Shown one piece after another: positions 49,849-58,910 of a stretch of 64,000 bases of DNA. The stretch is taken from assembly GCF_030373185.1 (NCBI RefSeq), contig NZ_JAUCZH010000001.1, forward strand, positions 124,001-188,000, written 5' to 3'. The translations under genes were made by a program, and so were the position numbers. The notes beneath the pieces are model-generated. The model was not told where the DNA came from and ran no database searches. It saw only the letters and a program-made list of their open reading frames with translations. The stretch is from Tabrizicola sp. (GTDB lineage: Bacteria; Pseudomonadota; Alphaproteobacteria; Rhodobacterales; Rhodobacteraceae). Position 1 is the stretch's first letter, and each line of letters opens with the position of its first letter.

Positions 49849-51162
49849 TTACTTGATGTAGCCGGAAGTGGTCATTTCATCCACCGCCAGAGCCTGCGCT
49901 TCGGCAAGGGCGTCATCAACGGATTTCTGACCTGCAAGGGCAGCCGAGAAGATCTCGCCAACGCTGGTCGCCAGACCGGCAAACTCGGGGATCGCGACGA
50001 ACTGCACGCCGACGTAAGGCACCGGCTTGGTGGCCGGATTGGTCGGGTCAGCCGCGTTGATGCTGTCGATCGTCATCTTGGCGAAGGGCAGGGCTGCGTA
50101 TTCCGCGTTGGAATAGAGCGAGGTACGGGTGCCCGGAGGGGCGTTGCGCCAGCCTTCTTTCGACGCGACAAGGGCGATGTAGTCCTTGTTGGTTGCCCAG
50201 TTCACGAAAGCCTTCGAGGCTTCCTTGGCATCCGACGAGGCCGGGATCGCCAGCGACCAGGCCCAAAGCCAGTTCGCACGCTTGCCAAGACCGGCATCGG
50301 GGGCCAGAGCAAAGCCGACCTGATCGGCAAATTCGGACTGGGCCGGATCGGTCAGCGAGCCTGCCGAAACGGTGGCGTCCATGCGCATCGCGCATTTGCC
50401 TTGCAGCGACAGCGTCAGGTTTTCGTTGTAGCCGTTGTTCGAAGCGCCGGGCGGACCGTATTTGGTCAGCAGTTCGACATAGTCGGTCATCACGGCTTTC
50501 CATTCCGGCTGGTCGAACTGGGGAACCCAGTTTTCGTCGAACCAGCGCGCGCCATAGCTGTTGGCCATGGTGGTCAGGAAGGCCATGTTCTCGCCCCAGC
50601 CGGCCTTGCCGCGCAGGCAGATGCCGTAGATGCCTGCGTCGGTGTCGGTCATCGCGGCGGCTGCGGCCTTGATGTCGTCCCATGTCGGCGCGTCAGGGAT
50701 GGTGACCCCCGCTTTTTCGGCGAGATCCTTGCGGTAGTTCACGAAGGACGATTCGCCGTAGAAGGGCGAAGCATAGAGGTTGCCGTCGACCGTCAGACCG
50801 CCGCGGATCGCGGGCAGAAGGTCGTCGATGTCATAGTCGGCCGGCAGGTCATTCAGGCTTTCCAGCCAGCCCTGCTTGGCCCAGATCGGAACCTCGTAGG
50901 TGCCGATGGTGATGACGTCATACTGGCCACCGCCGGTGGCAATGTCCGTCGTCACGTTCTGGCGCAGGACGTTCTCTTCCAGCGTCACCCACTCGACCTT
51001 GATGTCGGGGTGCTTGGCATAGAAGTCATCCATCAGGCCCTGCATGCGGACCATGTCGCCGTTGTTCACGGTGGCGACGGTGATGGTGGTTTCGGCCATC
51101 GCAGCCCCTGCGAGGGTAAGCGAAACCGTCGCGCCAAGAAGCGCGCGTAGCGTCAGTGTCAT
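49849..51162 (-). CDS. smoE: Polyol ABC transporter solute-binding protein
   Basis: A 437-residue periplasmic binding protein of the MalE/family 1 type. The signal peptide is residues 1-23 (ending GAAMA before ETTITV). The early MVRMQGLMDDFYAKHPDIKVEWV pattern is typical. It should bind mannitol and sorbitol, judged from the operon. ATG 51162 is chosen because it yields the signal peptide; the open frame goes 96 bases further into the regulatory region. Confidence 0.93.
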   Translation of the reverse strand: MTLTLRALLGATVSLTLAGAAMAETTITVATVNNGDMVRMQGLMDDFYAKHPDIKVEWVTLEENVLRQNVTTDIATGGGQYDVITIGTYEVPIWAKQGWLESLNDLPADYDIDDLLPAIRGGLTVDGNLYASPFYGESSFVNYRKDLAEKAGVTIPDAPTWDDIKAAAAAMTDTDAGIYGICLRGKAGWGENMAFLTTMANSYGARWFDENWVPQFDQPEWKAVMTDYVELLTKYGPPGASNNGYNENLTLSLQGKCAMRMDATVSAGSLTDPAQSEFADQVGFALAPDAGLGKRANWLWAWSLAIPASSDAKEASKAFVNWATNKDYIALVASKEGWRNAPPGTRTSLYSNAEYAALPFAKMTIDSINAADPTNPATKPVPYVGVQFVAIPEFAGLATSVGEIFSAALAGQKSVDDALAEAQALAVDEMTTSGYIK

Positions 51163-51185
51163 GGTATCCTCCCTGGACAAGCGTA

Positions 51186-51218
51186 TGAGCAAATCATCGC
51201 TAAGTGGGTAAATGCTCA
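51186..51218. promoter_or_regulatory. Candidate operator upstream of smoE
   Basis: TGAGCA (51186-51191) and TGCTCA (51213-51218) form an inverted pair 21 bases apart, in an AT-richer stretch 24 bases before smoE. On the minus strand, ATTTGCTCA and GTGAGCATTT surround them. The adjacent SorC-family regulator is the likely binder. Spacing is wide, so this is tentative. Confidence 0.45.
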
Positions 51219-51267
51219 CATTTTGCCCAGAGTCGTCAAGCCCTGTCTTCCGCCGCAACTGCGAAGG

Positions 51268-52224
51268 TCAGACCAGCGACAGTAGGAGCTTGGCGGTCTC
51301 CTCGTCTGTTACCAAGCCATTGATGATGCGGGATTTTAGCGCGGCTCGGATCGCCGGAGCCTTTGATGCACCCGCAGCAATGCCGATCGCGGGTCGGGCA
51401 AGGCCACGCGCCACACGTACGCCGCCAGTGCGGGTATTGGTGCCGACATCCAGATAATTGCCATCCGAATCGAATACCCAGCCTGCCACTTCACCAGCCG
51501 CACCGGCTGCCTGCATCTCGTCCAACTCGGCCCGGGTGACGAAGCCATCTGCCAGAAGCGGCGCGTCATTCGACATCTGGCCAACGCCGACAAAGACCAC
51601 GTCCGCCGCCGTGGCCAGTTCAACCACGCGGCGCACCGGGGCAAGGGCGTGGAAAGCGTCGTTCTCGGCGGCGGTGGTCGAGATCACCGGCACCGGCATC
51701 GGATAATGCGGGGCGCGAACCTTGTCGGCAATCCGCATGACCACATCAAAGAAAGAGGCAGACCCGTCTGGAGCGATGTTGCCGATCAGCGACACAAGGC
51801 GGTGTTGGGGGGCGGTCACTTCGGCCATGGCATCGACCATGCCACGCATGGCCCGCCCGGTTCCAAGCGCGATCACAAGGGGGTCGGGCATCCGCAGAAA
51901 CCGTTCAATTTCCGCCGCCGCGGCCGGAGCGATGGCGCGCACCGGGTCGGCCCCGGCCCCAAGCCCGGGCGCAACCCGCGCCCTTGTCAGACCAAAGCGG
52001 TCGCGCAGCGCGGCTTCAAGGTCGAGACATGCGCCGATCCGGTGGTTCAGGCGGACATGGATCAGTCCTTCGGCCATCGCCCGCGAAACAAGGCGTTGCG
52101 CACGCTGCCGGCTGACACCCAGTTCGGCGGCGATCTGATCCTGCGTCATCCCGCCGACATAATAAAGCCAGCCCGCCCGGGCGGCATCGTCATGCAAGGT
52201 GGGTTCTGGTTCGTGGCGGCTCAT
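51268..52224 (-). CDS. smoC: SorC/DeoR-family sugar-responsive transcriptional regulator
   Basis: A 318-residue regulator. The N-terminal HTH is AGWLYYVGGMTQDQIAAELGVSRQRAQRLV (about 17-46) and the rest is a sugar-phosphate-type effector domain (VIALGTGRAMRGMVDAM near 115-131). In R. sphaeroides an activator of this type (SmoC) controls the polyol operon. It overlaps the HAD gene by 4 bases and stands 105 bases before smoE. The symbol is by analogy. Confidence 0.85.
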   Translation of the reverse strand: MSRHEPEPTLHDDAARAGWLYYVGGMTQDQIAAELGVSRQRAQRLVSRAMAEGLIHVRLNHRIGACLDLEAALRDRFGLTRARVAPGLGAGADPVRAIAPAAAAEIERFLRMPDPLVIALGTGRAMRGMVDAMAEVTAPQHRLVSLIGNIAPDGSASFFDVVMRIADKVRAPHYPMPVPVISTTAAENDAFHALAPVRRVVELATAADVVFVGVGQMSNDAPLLADGFVTRAELDEMQAAGAAGEVAGWVFDSDGNYLDVGTNTRTGGVRVARGLARPAIGIAAGASKAPAIRAALKSRIINGLVTDEETAKLLLSLV

Positions 52225-52898
52225 TTTGCTCTCCGCAAGGCGGGGGTTGTTTCAAAGAAATCGGCGAAGGTGTCAAATCGTCGCTGTGGTCGGGCATCAT
52301 CCTGGTCGTCACTTGCCGGATGTCTGCCCGCAAAGTGGCTGCCACCGGTAAAGTGCCAGACTTGCATTCCGGCCGCGAGGCCCGCGCGCAGACCGGGGCG
52401 GCTATCTTCGATCACAAGGGTCCGCGCAGGATCGACCCCAAGGCTGGCGGCAGCGAACAGGAAAAGATCCGGGGCCGGCTTGCCGTGTTGAACCTGACTT
52501 GCGGTGAAAAGCCGGTCGCCGACCCGATCATGCAGTCCGGTCAGGGTCAGGGATATCGCGGCCCGGCGCGGAGAGGACGAGGTGGCCACACAGAACGGAA
52601 CCGAAAGCGCGTCCAGCACTTCGGTCACGCCCGGCATCACCCGAAGATCGCGCTCAAAGGCATCCAGCAGGCGCTCGCGATACTGGTCTTCAAAGGCCGG
52701 CGGCAGGTCCAGCCCGAATTCACGGCGGATCTGTGCCATGACGGTCGGGTAGCTGCGACCAAGGAAATGCCGCGACACATAGTCAAGGTCGACATGCACA
52801 CCAAGCCGGGAAAGCTCTGAGATCAGCATGCGGGCGCTGATGATTTCACTGTCGATCAGCACGCCGTCACAATCGAAGATCACCAGATCGAACACCAC
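52221..52898 (-). CDS. HAD-family phosphatase (beta-phosphoglucomutase-like)
   Basis: A 225-residue HAD hydrolase starting at GTG. Motif I is DCDGVLIDSE (about 9-18), motif II is VATSSSP, motif III is HGKPAPDLFLFAA with Lys, and motif IV is VIEDSRPG. The cap is of the small helical type used on sugar or polyol phosphates. It overlaps smoC and thus heads the polyol operon, where it could dephosphorylate a polyol or sugar phosphate. The last 25 residues are low in conserved features. Confidence 0.85.
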   Translation of the reverse strand: MVFDLVIFDCDGVLIDSEIISARMLISELSRLGVHVDLDYVSRHFLGRSYPTVMAQIRREFGLDLPPAFEDQYRERLLDAFERDLRVMPGVTEVLDALSVPFCVATSSSPRRAAISLTLTGLHDRVGDRLFTASQVQHGKPAPDLFLFAAASLGVDPARTLVIEDSRPGLRAGLAAGMQVWHFTGGSHFAGRHPASDDQDDARPQRRFDTFADFFETTPALRRAK

Positions 52899-52962
52899 CA
52901 GCCCCCTTGTTGCAGGGCCGAGGGATCATTCAACCCAGCCTTCTGTCAAGCATTAGCGCCGT

Positions 52963-54096
52963 TCAGGTGAGAAGGGACCAGAGTCCGGCCAAAGCTGCCA
53001 GCACGAATACCGCACCAGCACCGATGACGAAGCCCATGTTGTCGGCAAGGTAGGTTCTTGCCGCCGACTTTTCCGCCCGGTCTCTTGTGGCATCGGGCTT
53101 GGGCGTGTCGGTGTCTGGTTCAGGCGTCAGCCCCTCTTCGCCCAGGCGGATCAGTTCAAGCCATGCGCCCGCACTTGCGATGCGGTCGCGTGGCAAAACG
53201 CGGGTGGCCTTGTCGATGGCTTCCAGAAACCCCAGCGGATAGCCCGGGAACCGCCCGGCCAGCGGCTGATACGGATCGGGCGAGCCTTCTGCGACCTGCG
53301 CCAGCCGTCGCTGGCTTTCAGGTGGGGCCTTGCCCGTGATGACATGGTAAAATGTTGCCCCAAGGGCATAAAGGTCGCTTGACGGGCTTTGCTCCGCCCC
53401 GGTCAGGTAGAATTCCTGCGGAGAATAGCCGTCCTTGACCACCCTGCGCCCGGTCAGCACACGCGTTGCCCGTGCCACCTGTTCGCTGGCGGCGCCAAAA
53501 TCGATCAGCACGGGGTTGCGGTGTTCGTCGATCAGGATGTTGTCGGGCGAGATGTCGCGGTGCAGGATTCCGGCCTGATGGATGAACTCCACCGCGCTGA
53601 GCATCTTTTTCAGCAGGACCACGATTTCATCTGGTGTGAAGGCCTGATCGGTCGATTCAAGAATGTCTTGCAGGTCTTTGCCGTTGACGAAATCGATGGC
53701 CATGTAGGCCGTGTCATTGTCCTCGAAGACCTGATGGACGCCGACGATGTTGGGGTGAACCAGCTTTGCCAGGCTGCGCGCTTCTTCCATGAAGCTTTCC
53801 ACGAAACTGCGCAATTCGCCGGTGTGCTTGCGCGACCGGGCGCGCACGATAGAGCTGCTGCGTCGGCAAAGCGCATTGGGAAAGCATTCCTTGATGACAA
53901 CGGTCCGCTCCAGCGAATCCTTCGCAAGATAGGTGATGCCGAACCCGCCAGAGTTCAGGAAGCCAAGGATGGTATACTGGCCACCCAGCAACTGGGTGCC
54001 TTGTTTCAGATCGTCGGCAAAGACGTCAGGATCGACCTGATAGGGTGAGGCGTCCTGGCGCGGATCAATCTGGGTTGGGCCGGGCATCGTCTTCAT
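52963..54096 (-). CDS. Hanks-type serine/threonine protein kinase with C-terminal membrane anchor
   Basis: A 377-residue eukaryotic-like kinase. The kinase domain (about 40-310) has a Gly-rich loop (LNSGGFG), K69 in VVIKE, HRD with D181 and N186 (HRDISPDN), and D199FG; the APE position reads YSPQE. All catalytic residues are therefore present. A Pro/Asp-rich linker leads to one membrane helix (about 350-374) with almost nothing outside, so it is an inner-membrane kinase without a sensor domain. No partner phosphatase or FHA gene lies beside it. Confidence 0.9.
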   Translation of the reverse strand: MKTMPGPTQIDPRQDASPYQVDPDVFADDLKQGTQLLGGQYTILGFLNSGGFGITYLAKDSLERTVVIKECFPNALCRRSSSIVRARSRKHTGELRSFVESFMEEARSLAKLVHPNIVGVHQVFEDNDTAYMAIDFVNGKDLQDILESTDQAFTPDEIVVLLKKMLSAVEFIHQAGILHRDISPDNILIDEHRNPVLIDFGAASEQVARATRVLTGRRVVKDGYSPQEFYLTGAEQSPSSDLYALGATFYHVITGKAPPESQRRLAQVAEGSPDPYQPLAGRFPGYPLGFLEAIDKATRVLPRDRIASAGAWLELIRLGEEGLTPEPDTDTPKPDATRDRAEKSAARTYLADNMGFVIGAGAVFVLAALAGLWSLLT

Positions 54097-54575
54097 TTCC
54101 AGTCTGCTGCCATCACACGCAATACTTTGGCCGGGTGGTTGGCTGGCCGATTCAGCGTTTGAAAACAGCTGTCATAGACCTGTCACATTCGTCACAGCGT
54201 GAACGGGTGGGGCGGGACATGCAACCAGACTTGTCATTTCGTCCAGTGAAGTTAAGCGGAAATCGTGGTGATTCAGAGGCGTCTCCCCCGGGATATCCAG
54301 CCGACTGCCAGCCTGAGCAATGAACCGCCAGCCTGCCATTCGGCCCACATGATCCAAAGAATGTGGACAATGGACTGATAAGTCAGGAAGAAACTGAAAC
54401 GGGCGGCGTTCGGCAGCAGGCGCGTCTTGCGGCAGTTTCTGCACCTGCACTGTTGCAAGAAAGACAACGGTTGCAGAGGGATGCCTGCCTGCCCCTTCAT
54501 CCTTTGCGGTCCTGCAGCATCAGCAATGCCCGCTCTGCGCGAAGTGGCGGCTTTGGCGTTGATTCGCCGTCCGGT
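54097..54575. other. Intergenic region between the kinase and the CRTAC1-like gene
   Basis: A 479-base region with lower G+C than its surroundings. Frames on both strands exist but lack family resemblance and good ribosome sites. It holds a Pho-box-like repeat near the kinase end. The part next to 54575 may contain the 3' end signals of the CRTAC1-like gene. Confidence 0.4.
54169..54186 (+). promoter_or_regulatory. Pho-box-like direct repeat upstream of the kinase
   Basis: CTGTCAT and CTGTCAC are separated by four bases, the layout of a PhoB box. It lies 73 bases before the kinase start, but with the repeats facing away from that gene. A further GTCACA follows at 54191-54196. Confidence 0.45.
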
Positions 54576-56153
54576 TCAGTCCGGCTGCCACAGGACAGGT
54601 GGTTGATCCGGCCGCAGGATCTGGAAGGTTCCGGCGTCAAGCGCCTGCCAGTCTCCAGCCTTGCCCTCGGGCCAGATGACTCGCAATTCGGCCTGCTCGG
54701 CGTTGCCAAGTCCGAAGTGAAGCCAGCCTGACGATCCGCTGACATGACCGCCACCCGAGGTGATCTCGTGCCGCTCGGTTGCCTCGCTGCGCCGGATCTC
54801 GATCACCGCCCCGATTGCATCGCGGTTGGTGCCGGGCTGATGCAGCCGAAGTTGCAGCCAGTTGCCATCCAGATCACCGGCCGACCGCCAGATCTCGGCC
54901 GTGGTCCAGCGGTTCACAACCACCAGATCAAGCCTGCCGTCCAGATTGAAGTCCACCAGCTGCGCGCCGCGGGCGATGCCGAAACTGCCGACCCCGGCCC
55001 GGTCGCCCGCCTCGACAAAGGTGCCATCGGCACGCTGAAGCAGCAGGTTGTTCGGGTCCATCGCCGCAAAGTCCGGCATGCGCGCCACATTGCCCTTGGC
55101 GACGAACAGGTCCAGCAGGCCATCGTTGTTCACATCGGCAAACTGCGGGTGCCATGCGGTCGAGGGGTTGAGGTCATCGCCGATGTAGGGCCGGTGCGCG
55201 GTCAGGCCAAGGCGGAAGGCGATGTCGGAAAAGACCGGTACGCCGTCGGCGGGGTTGGTCAGCACCTGCAACTTGTTGTCGGCCATGCTGGTCAGGTAGT
55301 AATCGGGAAAGCCGTCACGGTTGATGTCGGCCGAGGCGATGCCCATCCCCCAGATCCGCAGCCGGTTCCAGCCTTCACCCTCGGTGTAAAGCCGGGGGGG
55401 CTGGCCGGGTTCAAGGTGCCAAAGCTGTTCCTGCCCGCCCTTGTAATACTCGCGGTCGTTCGACACCCGCAGCGACGGGTGGCCGGACCGGTTCCAGTCG
55501 GTGAACAGCAGCGACAGTGCGCAGAAAGACGGGGTCAGGGGCAGGGGGGGGGCAAAGCCCATGGCTGCGTTTTTTGGCCCGCGTTGTGGTCTGTGCAGCC
55601 AGTTGTCGGTGCAAGATCCCCACGGAAAAGCGGTCTCGTAGCGGTCAAGGTAGTTGCCGATGGCCAATGTGGGCCAGTCGGCCCCACGTTCCCAGATCGC
55701 GGCAAAGGCGGTGGACCATGCATCGCCGCCGTCAAAGCCCCAGGCGGTGGTCGCATCCTCGAACCGGCAATCGCCAAGGCCGCGATACAGCCGGTTTTCC
55801 CCAAGCCGCAGGACCACAAGGTCCATCACACCGTCGCTGTCGATGTCGAGGGGATAGGCCCCGATCGCCGCATCCAGTGTCAGCTCATCGGTCTTTTCGA
55901 AGACAAGTTGCCCACCTTGGGCGCTGCGGTTGATGTAAAGCGCCGATGGCCCCGCGCCACCTGACACGAAGAGGTCGGGAAACCGGTCGCCCGAGCAATC
56001 AAAGCTCGCGACCCCGCCGCCGACCATATATTCCCAGTCGCCCTCATAGATCGTGTCGATCCCTGAACTTGCCGTCTCGTCTGCGAAAACCGGGACAACA
56101 GGTTCTGCCGCCAGCGGGCCGGCCATGGCCAGAAAGACCAGCGCGCGGATCAT
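54576..56153 (-). CDS. CRTAC1-like exported FG-GAP/VCBS repeat protein with ASPIC/UnbV C-terminus
   Basis: A 525-residue exported protein with a signal peptide of about 17 residues (MIRALVFLAMAGPLAAE). At least five calcium-binding-type FG-GAP repeats appear, for example DSDGVMDLVVLRLGENRLY, DINRDGFPDYYLTS, DVNNDGLLDLFVAKGN and DFNLDGRLDLVVVNR. The C-terminal GTNRDAIGAVIEIR and GGGHVSGSSGWLHFGLG form the ASPIC/UnbV domain. It likely folds as an extracellular or periplasmic beta-propeller. It overlaps the haloperoxidase gene by 4 bases. Confidence 0.88.
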   Translation of the reverse strand: MIRALVFLAMAGPLAAEPVVPVFADETASSGIDTIYEGDWEYMVGGGVASFDCSGDRFPDLFVSGGAGPSALYINRSAQGGQLVFEKTDELTLDAAIGAYPLDIDSDGVMDLVVLRLGENRLYRGLGDCRFEDATTAWGFDGGDAWSTAFAAIWERGADWPTLAIGNYLDRYETAFPWGSCTDNWLHRPQRGPKNAAMGFAPPLPLTPSFCALSLLFTDWNRSGHPSLRVSNDREYYKGGQEQLWHLEPGQPPRLYTEGEGWNRLRIWGMGIASADINRDGFPDYYLTSMADNKLQVLTNPADGVPVFSDIAFRLGLTAHRPYIGDDLNPSTAWHPQFADVNNDGLLDLFVAKGNVARMPDFAAMDPNNLLLQRADGTFVEAGDRAGVGSFGIARGAQLVDFNLDGRLDLVVVNRWTTAEIWRSAGDLDGNWLQLRLHQPGTNRDAIGAVIEIRRSEATERHEITSGGGHVSGSSGWLHFGLGNAEQAELRVIWPEGKAGDWQALDAGTFQILRPDQPPVLWQPD

Positions 56154-57466
56154 GCAATGGTCCGAAGGGCAGCGGCATGGGCGCCGACACATTGCCCCTG
56201 CGCCAGCCCCGCCGCATTGCCAAAGCGAAAGTGGATGCCGCCGTAAAGCCTTGACATTGCAGCCTCTTCCGCCGCGTCCCAGAACGAGGCGAAGCGGCGC
56301 ACCGGCAGGTCATCATCGACATGGGTGGCGTCGTCAAAGGCGAACCCGTCCCCGAATATCGCGGTCAGCACGGTTGCGGCAGCACCCGATTGGGTGCTGT
56401 GGCCCGAGGGATATTCCGGGAAGGGTGGGGTGATCAGCAAAGGCTCCCATACGGGGTCGATCACCCGCCGGATATAGGTGACCGGGCGCAGAAGGTTGAC
56501 CTCGAACTTGGTGGCCCAGCAGGCGATGAAGGCATCGGCCTGCGCCACGCCCAACCTTGCAAGCGCGCCGGCGATGACCTCGACCGGCAACGCGTCTCGG
56601 TCGGCGATGTCCAGAAGGATGCAGATCCAGTGGCCCGGAGGTGTGGGTGACAGCATCGGATCATCCGACCAGAACCGCGCGATCAGCTTGTGTTCATCGG
56701 TCAGGTTGCGGCTGATATCCACCACCTCAAGCGCTGCCGCGTGAAAGGCAGAGCCCGGGGTTTCATCATAGTCTGGCGGCGGGGCAATACCGCAGGCGGT
56801 GGCGGTGGGCATGGCGAAGGGGCGGTTGCCGCCCCAGTCGGGCAAAAGTGGCGCCTGCTGCTGGCGGATCAGGCTGGTTGGCACCCAGTCCTGCGGCCGA
56901 GCGCCTGCGCTGTAGCTGCGGGGAAAACCCATGTTCTCGATCTGCGCGCCGCCGTCATTGGCAGCCCATGCAAGGATATGGGCCGCGACCGCCGCACCAT
57001 GCGCCACGCTTCGCCCGTGCAGGGCCGCCTCCAGCCCATCAGCGACCCTTGCGCCAAGCTGATCGGTCAGCGCCGCATGGGCGCGCTGGCCAGTTGGGCC
57101 GGTGTTGCCGAACAAGACCGCCGTGGCCGCCGACAAGGCATGATGCAGGACCGTGGCCGGATCGGTCAGTCCGGCAGGCGTGGGCGCATGCGCAAGATCG
57201 GTCACCTGACCGGCAAGCGAGATCAGCGCCGGGTTTGCTGCCGCCAGTGCCTCATGTGCGGTGATGCCCAGATAGGCGAAGGCGCGGCTGGCAACGGGCG
57301 GCGAATAGGTGGCAGTGTGGCGGATCAGTTCCAGCACCAGCCGGTGCCAGGTGACCAGAATGTCCCGCGCCAGCGCCTCGCGGCTTGCTGCCTGCGCCGG
57401 CGTCGCCGCGAAGGCCAGCGAAAGGGCAAGAAACTGGCGGCGATCAAGGGAGATGGGCGTGTTCAT
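56150..57466 (-). CDS. Vanadium-dependent haloperoxidase (PAP2 superfamily)
   Basis: A 438-residue exported enzyme. The vanadate site is complete in order and spacing: K320 and R327-P (KFEVNLLRP), PSGH (353-356) and S405-R406 with H412 (SRLYGGIH). The signal has RRQFLALSLAF, suggesting Tat export with cofactor outside. Such enzymes use H2O2 to oxidise halides; some relatives are acid phosphatases, so halide specificity is open. ATG 57466 gives the best signal. It is the first gene of a two-gene operon with the CRTAC1-like protein. Confidence 0.9.
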   Translation of the reverse strand: MNTPISLDRRQFLALSLAFAATPAQAASREALARDILVTWHRLVLELIRHTATYSPPVASRAFAYLGITAHEALAAANPALISLAGQVTDLAHAPTPAGLTDPATVLHHALSAATAVLFGNTGPTGQRAHAALTDQLGARVADGLEAALHGRSVAHGAAVAAHILAWAANDGGAQIENMGFPRSYSAGARPQDWVPTSLIRQQQAPLLPDWGGNRPFAMPTATACGIAPPPDYDETPGSAFHAAALEVVDISRNLTDEHKLIARFWSDDPMLSPTPPGHWICILLDIADRDALPVEVIAGALARLGVAQADAFIACWATKFEVNLLRPVTYIRRVIDPVWEPLLITPPFPEYPSGHSTQSGAAATVLTAIFGDGFAFDDATHVDDDLPVRRFASFWDAAEEAAMSRLYGGIHFRFGNAAGLAQGQCVGAHAAALRTIA

Positions 57467-57524
57467 GCGCAAGGTTATGCCAAGCGCGGGCAGGTCAGGC
57501 AAGCGCCGTCGCGGGCGGTAGAAG

Positions 57525-58910
57525 TCAGCCGCGCCCGGTCAGAAGATTGCCCAGTCTGGCCAGCCGCGACGGCCCCGCGCCGGGCCGCGCCTCAAGCCGG
57601 TCGGCGGCGTTCAACAGGGCATACATGCCCGTCACGCCAAGCCAGCGGAACGGTTCCGGTTCCCATTCCCGAACGCGGCGGTTCACCCAGGGCAGATGCA
57701 CAAGATCGGTGTCGCGCCCAAGGGCAAGGTCGGCCAGCGTCCGCCCGGCAAGGTTCGAGGTGGAAACGCCCACCCCGACATACCCCCCGGCCCAGCCAAG
57801 CCCGGTGGCCGGATCAAGCCCCACGGTCGCGCACCAGTCACGCGGCACACCAAGAACACCGCACCACGCATGGTCGATCCTGGCCGCATGGGCCGCCGGA
57901 AAATGCTGGCGCAGGATCGCGGTCAGGCGGTGGATCGTCTCGGCGTCCGGCGCGCCATTGGTGTCAAGGTTTGAGCCGAACCGATACGGTACACCCCGCG
58001 CGCCAACGGTGATCCGGCCTTCCCTCGTGCGCTGGCAGTAGCAATAGGCATTGGCAAAATCGCCGACAATCTCATGGCCGGACCAGCCGATTTCGGCCCA
58101 GACACTTTCCGGCAGCGGTTCGGTGGCAATCTGGGCGGAGTTCAGCGGCAACCATTCGCGCTTGCGCCCCGGCAGCCCGGCGGTGAAGCCTTCGGTGCAG
58201 CGCAGGATCACCGGCGCACGTACCGTGCCACGATCGGTGCTGACCAGACCCTTTTCGTAACCCGTGACAGTGGTGCCTTCGACCAGCCGCACACCGATCC
58301 TTTCCACAAGCGCCGCCAGCCCGCGCACCAGTTTTGCCGGCTGCACCCGGGCAACATTGGTCACCACCATCGCCCCAAGCGCGCCGGGAATGCGAATGCG
58401 GTCCGCCAGATCGGCCGCCCCCATTTCGAACACCCGGTCCTCTTCGCCCCAGTGGCGGCGATGCGCCACCTCGGCGCGAAGGCGGTCAACCTGCGCGGGC
58501 CTTGTCGCAACCATCAGTTCTTCGGTGCGGCGGATGTCTGCGTCGATCCCTTCGGCTTCGGCTACTCGGATCACCTCATCCACGGTGCCGTTCATCGCTT
58601 CAACCATGGCGCGGACGGCATGTTCGGATGAGGATTGCAGATAGCGCGCCTGGTTCCATGCGAACCCGCCCGTCAGCCAGCCCCCATTGCGCCCCGACGC
58701 GCCGAAACCCGCGAAATCCTTTTCGATCACCAGAACATCAAGCCCGGGATTGGCGCGTTTCAGGTAATAGGCGGCCCATAGACCGGTATAGCCCGCCCCG
58801 ATGATTGCCACGTCTGCCGAGGTATCGCCCGAAAGCGGCGCCCGGCGGTAGGGTAGCCCGATATCGGCATACCAGAAGGAAACCTCGCCAAGCTTCACTT
58901 TCCACCCCAT
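57525..58910 (-). CDS. FAD-dependent amine/amino acid oxidoreductase (DAO family)
   Basis: A 461-residue flavoprotein. The FAD motif VAIIGAGYTGLWAAYYL lies at about 34-50, followed by GFGASGRNGGWLTGG, typical of gamma-glutamylputrescine-oxidase-like members. The C-terminus has GGYVGVGVSTSNLAGRTLADL. The substrate could be an amine or amino acid. ATG 58910 overlaps the upstream gene by 16 bases; GTG 58898 would give a 4-base GTGA overlap and is equally possible. Confidence 0.85.
   Translation of the reverse strand: MGWKVKLGEVSFWYADIGLPYRRAPLSGDTSADVAIIGAGYTGLWAAYYLKRANPGLDVLVIEKDFAGFGASGRNGGWLTGGFAWNQARYLQSSSEHAVRAMVEAMNGTVDEVIRVAEAEGIDADIRRTEELMVATRPAQVDRLRAEVAHRRHWGEEDRVFEMGAADLADRIRIPGALGAMVVTNVARVQPAKLVRGLAALVERIGVRLVEGTTVTGYEKGLVSTDRGTVRAPVILRCTEGFTAGLPGRKREWLPLNSAQIATEPLPESVWAEIGWSGHEIVGDFANAYCYCQRTREGRITVGARGVPYRFGSNLDTNGAPDAETIHRLTAILRQHFPAAHAARIDHAWCGVLGVPRDWCATVGLDPATGLGWAGGYVGVGVSTSNLAGRTLADLALGRDTDLVHLPWVNRRVREWEPEPFRWLGVTGMYALLNAADRLEARPGAGPSRLARLGNLLTGRG

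Noticed and set aside
54363-54731. Plus-strand open frame in the gap beside the CRTAC1-like gene
   Set aside because: Half of it overlaps the real gene in antisense, and the other half has no ribosome site or family resemblance.
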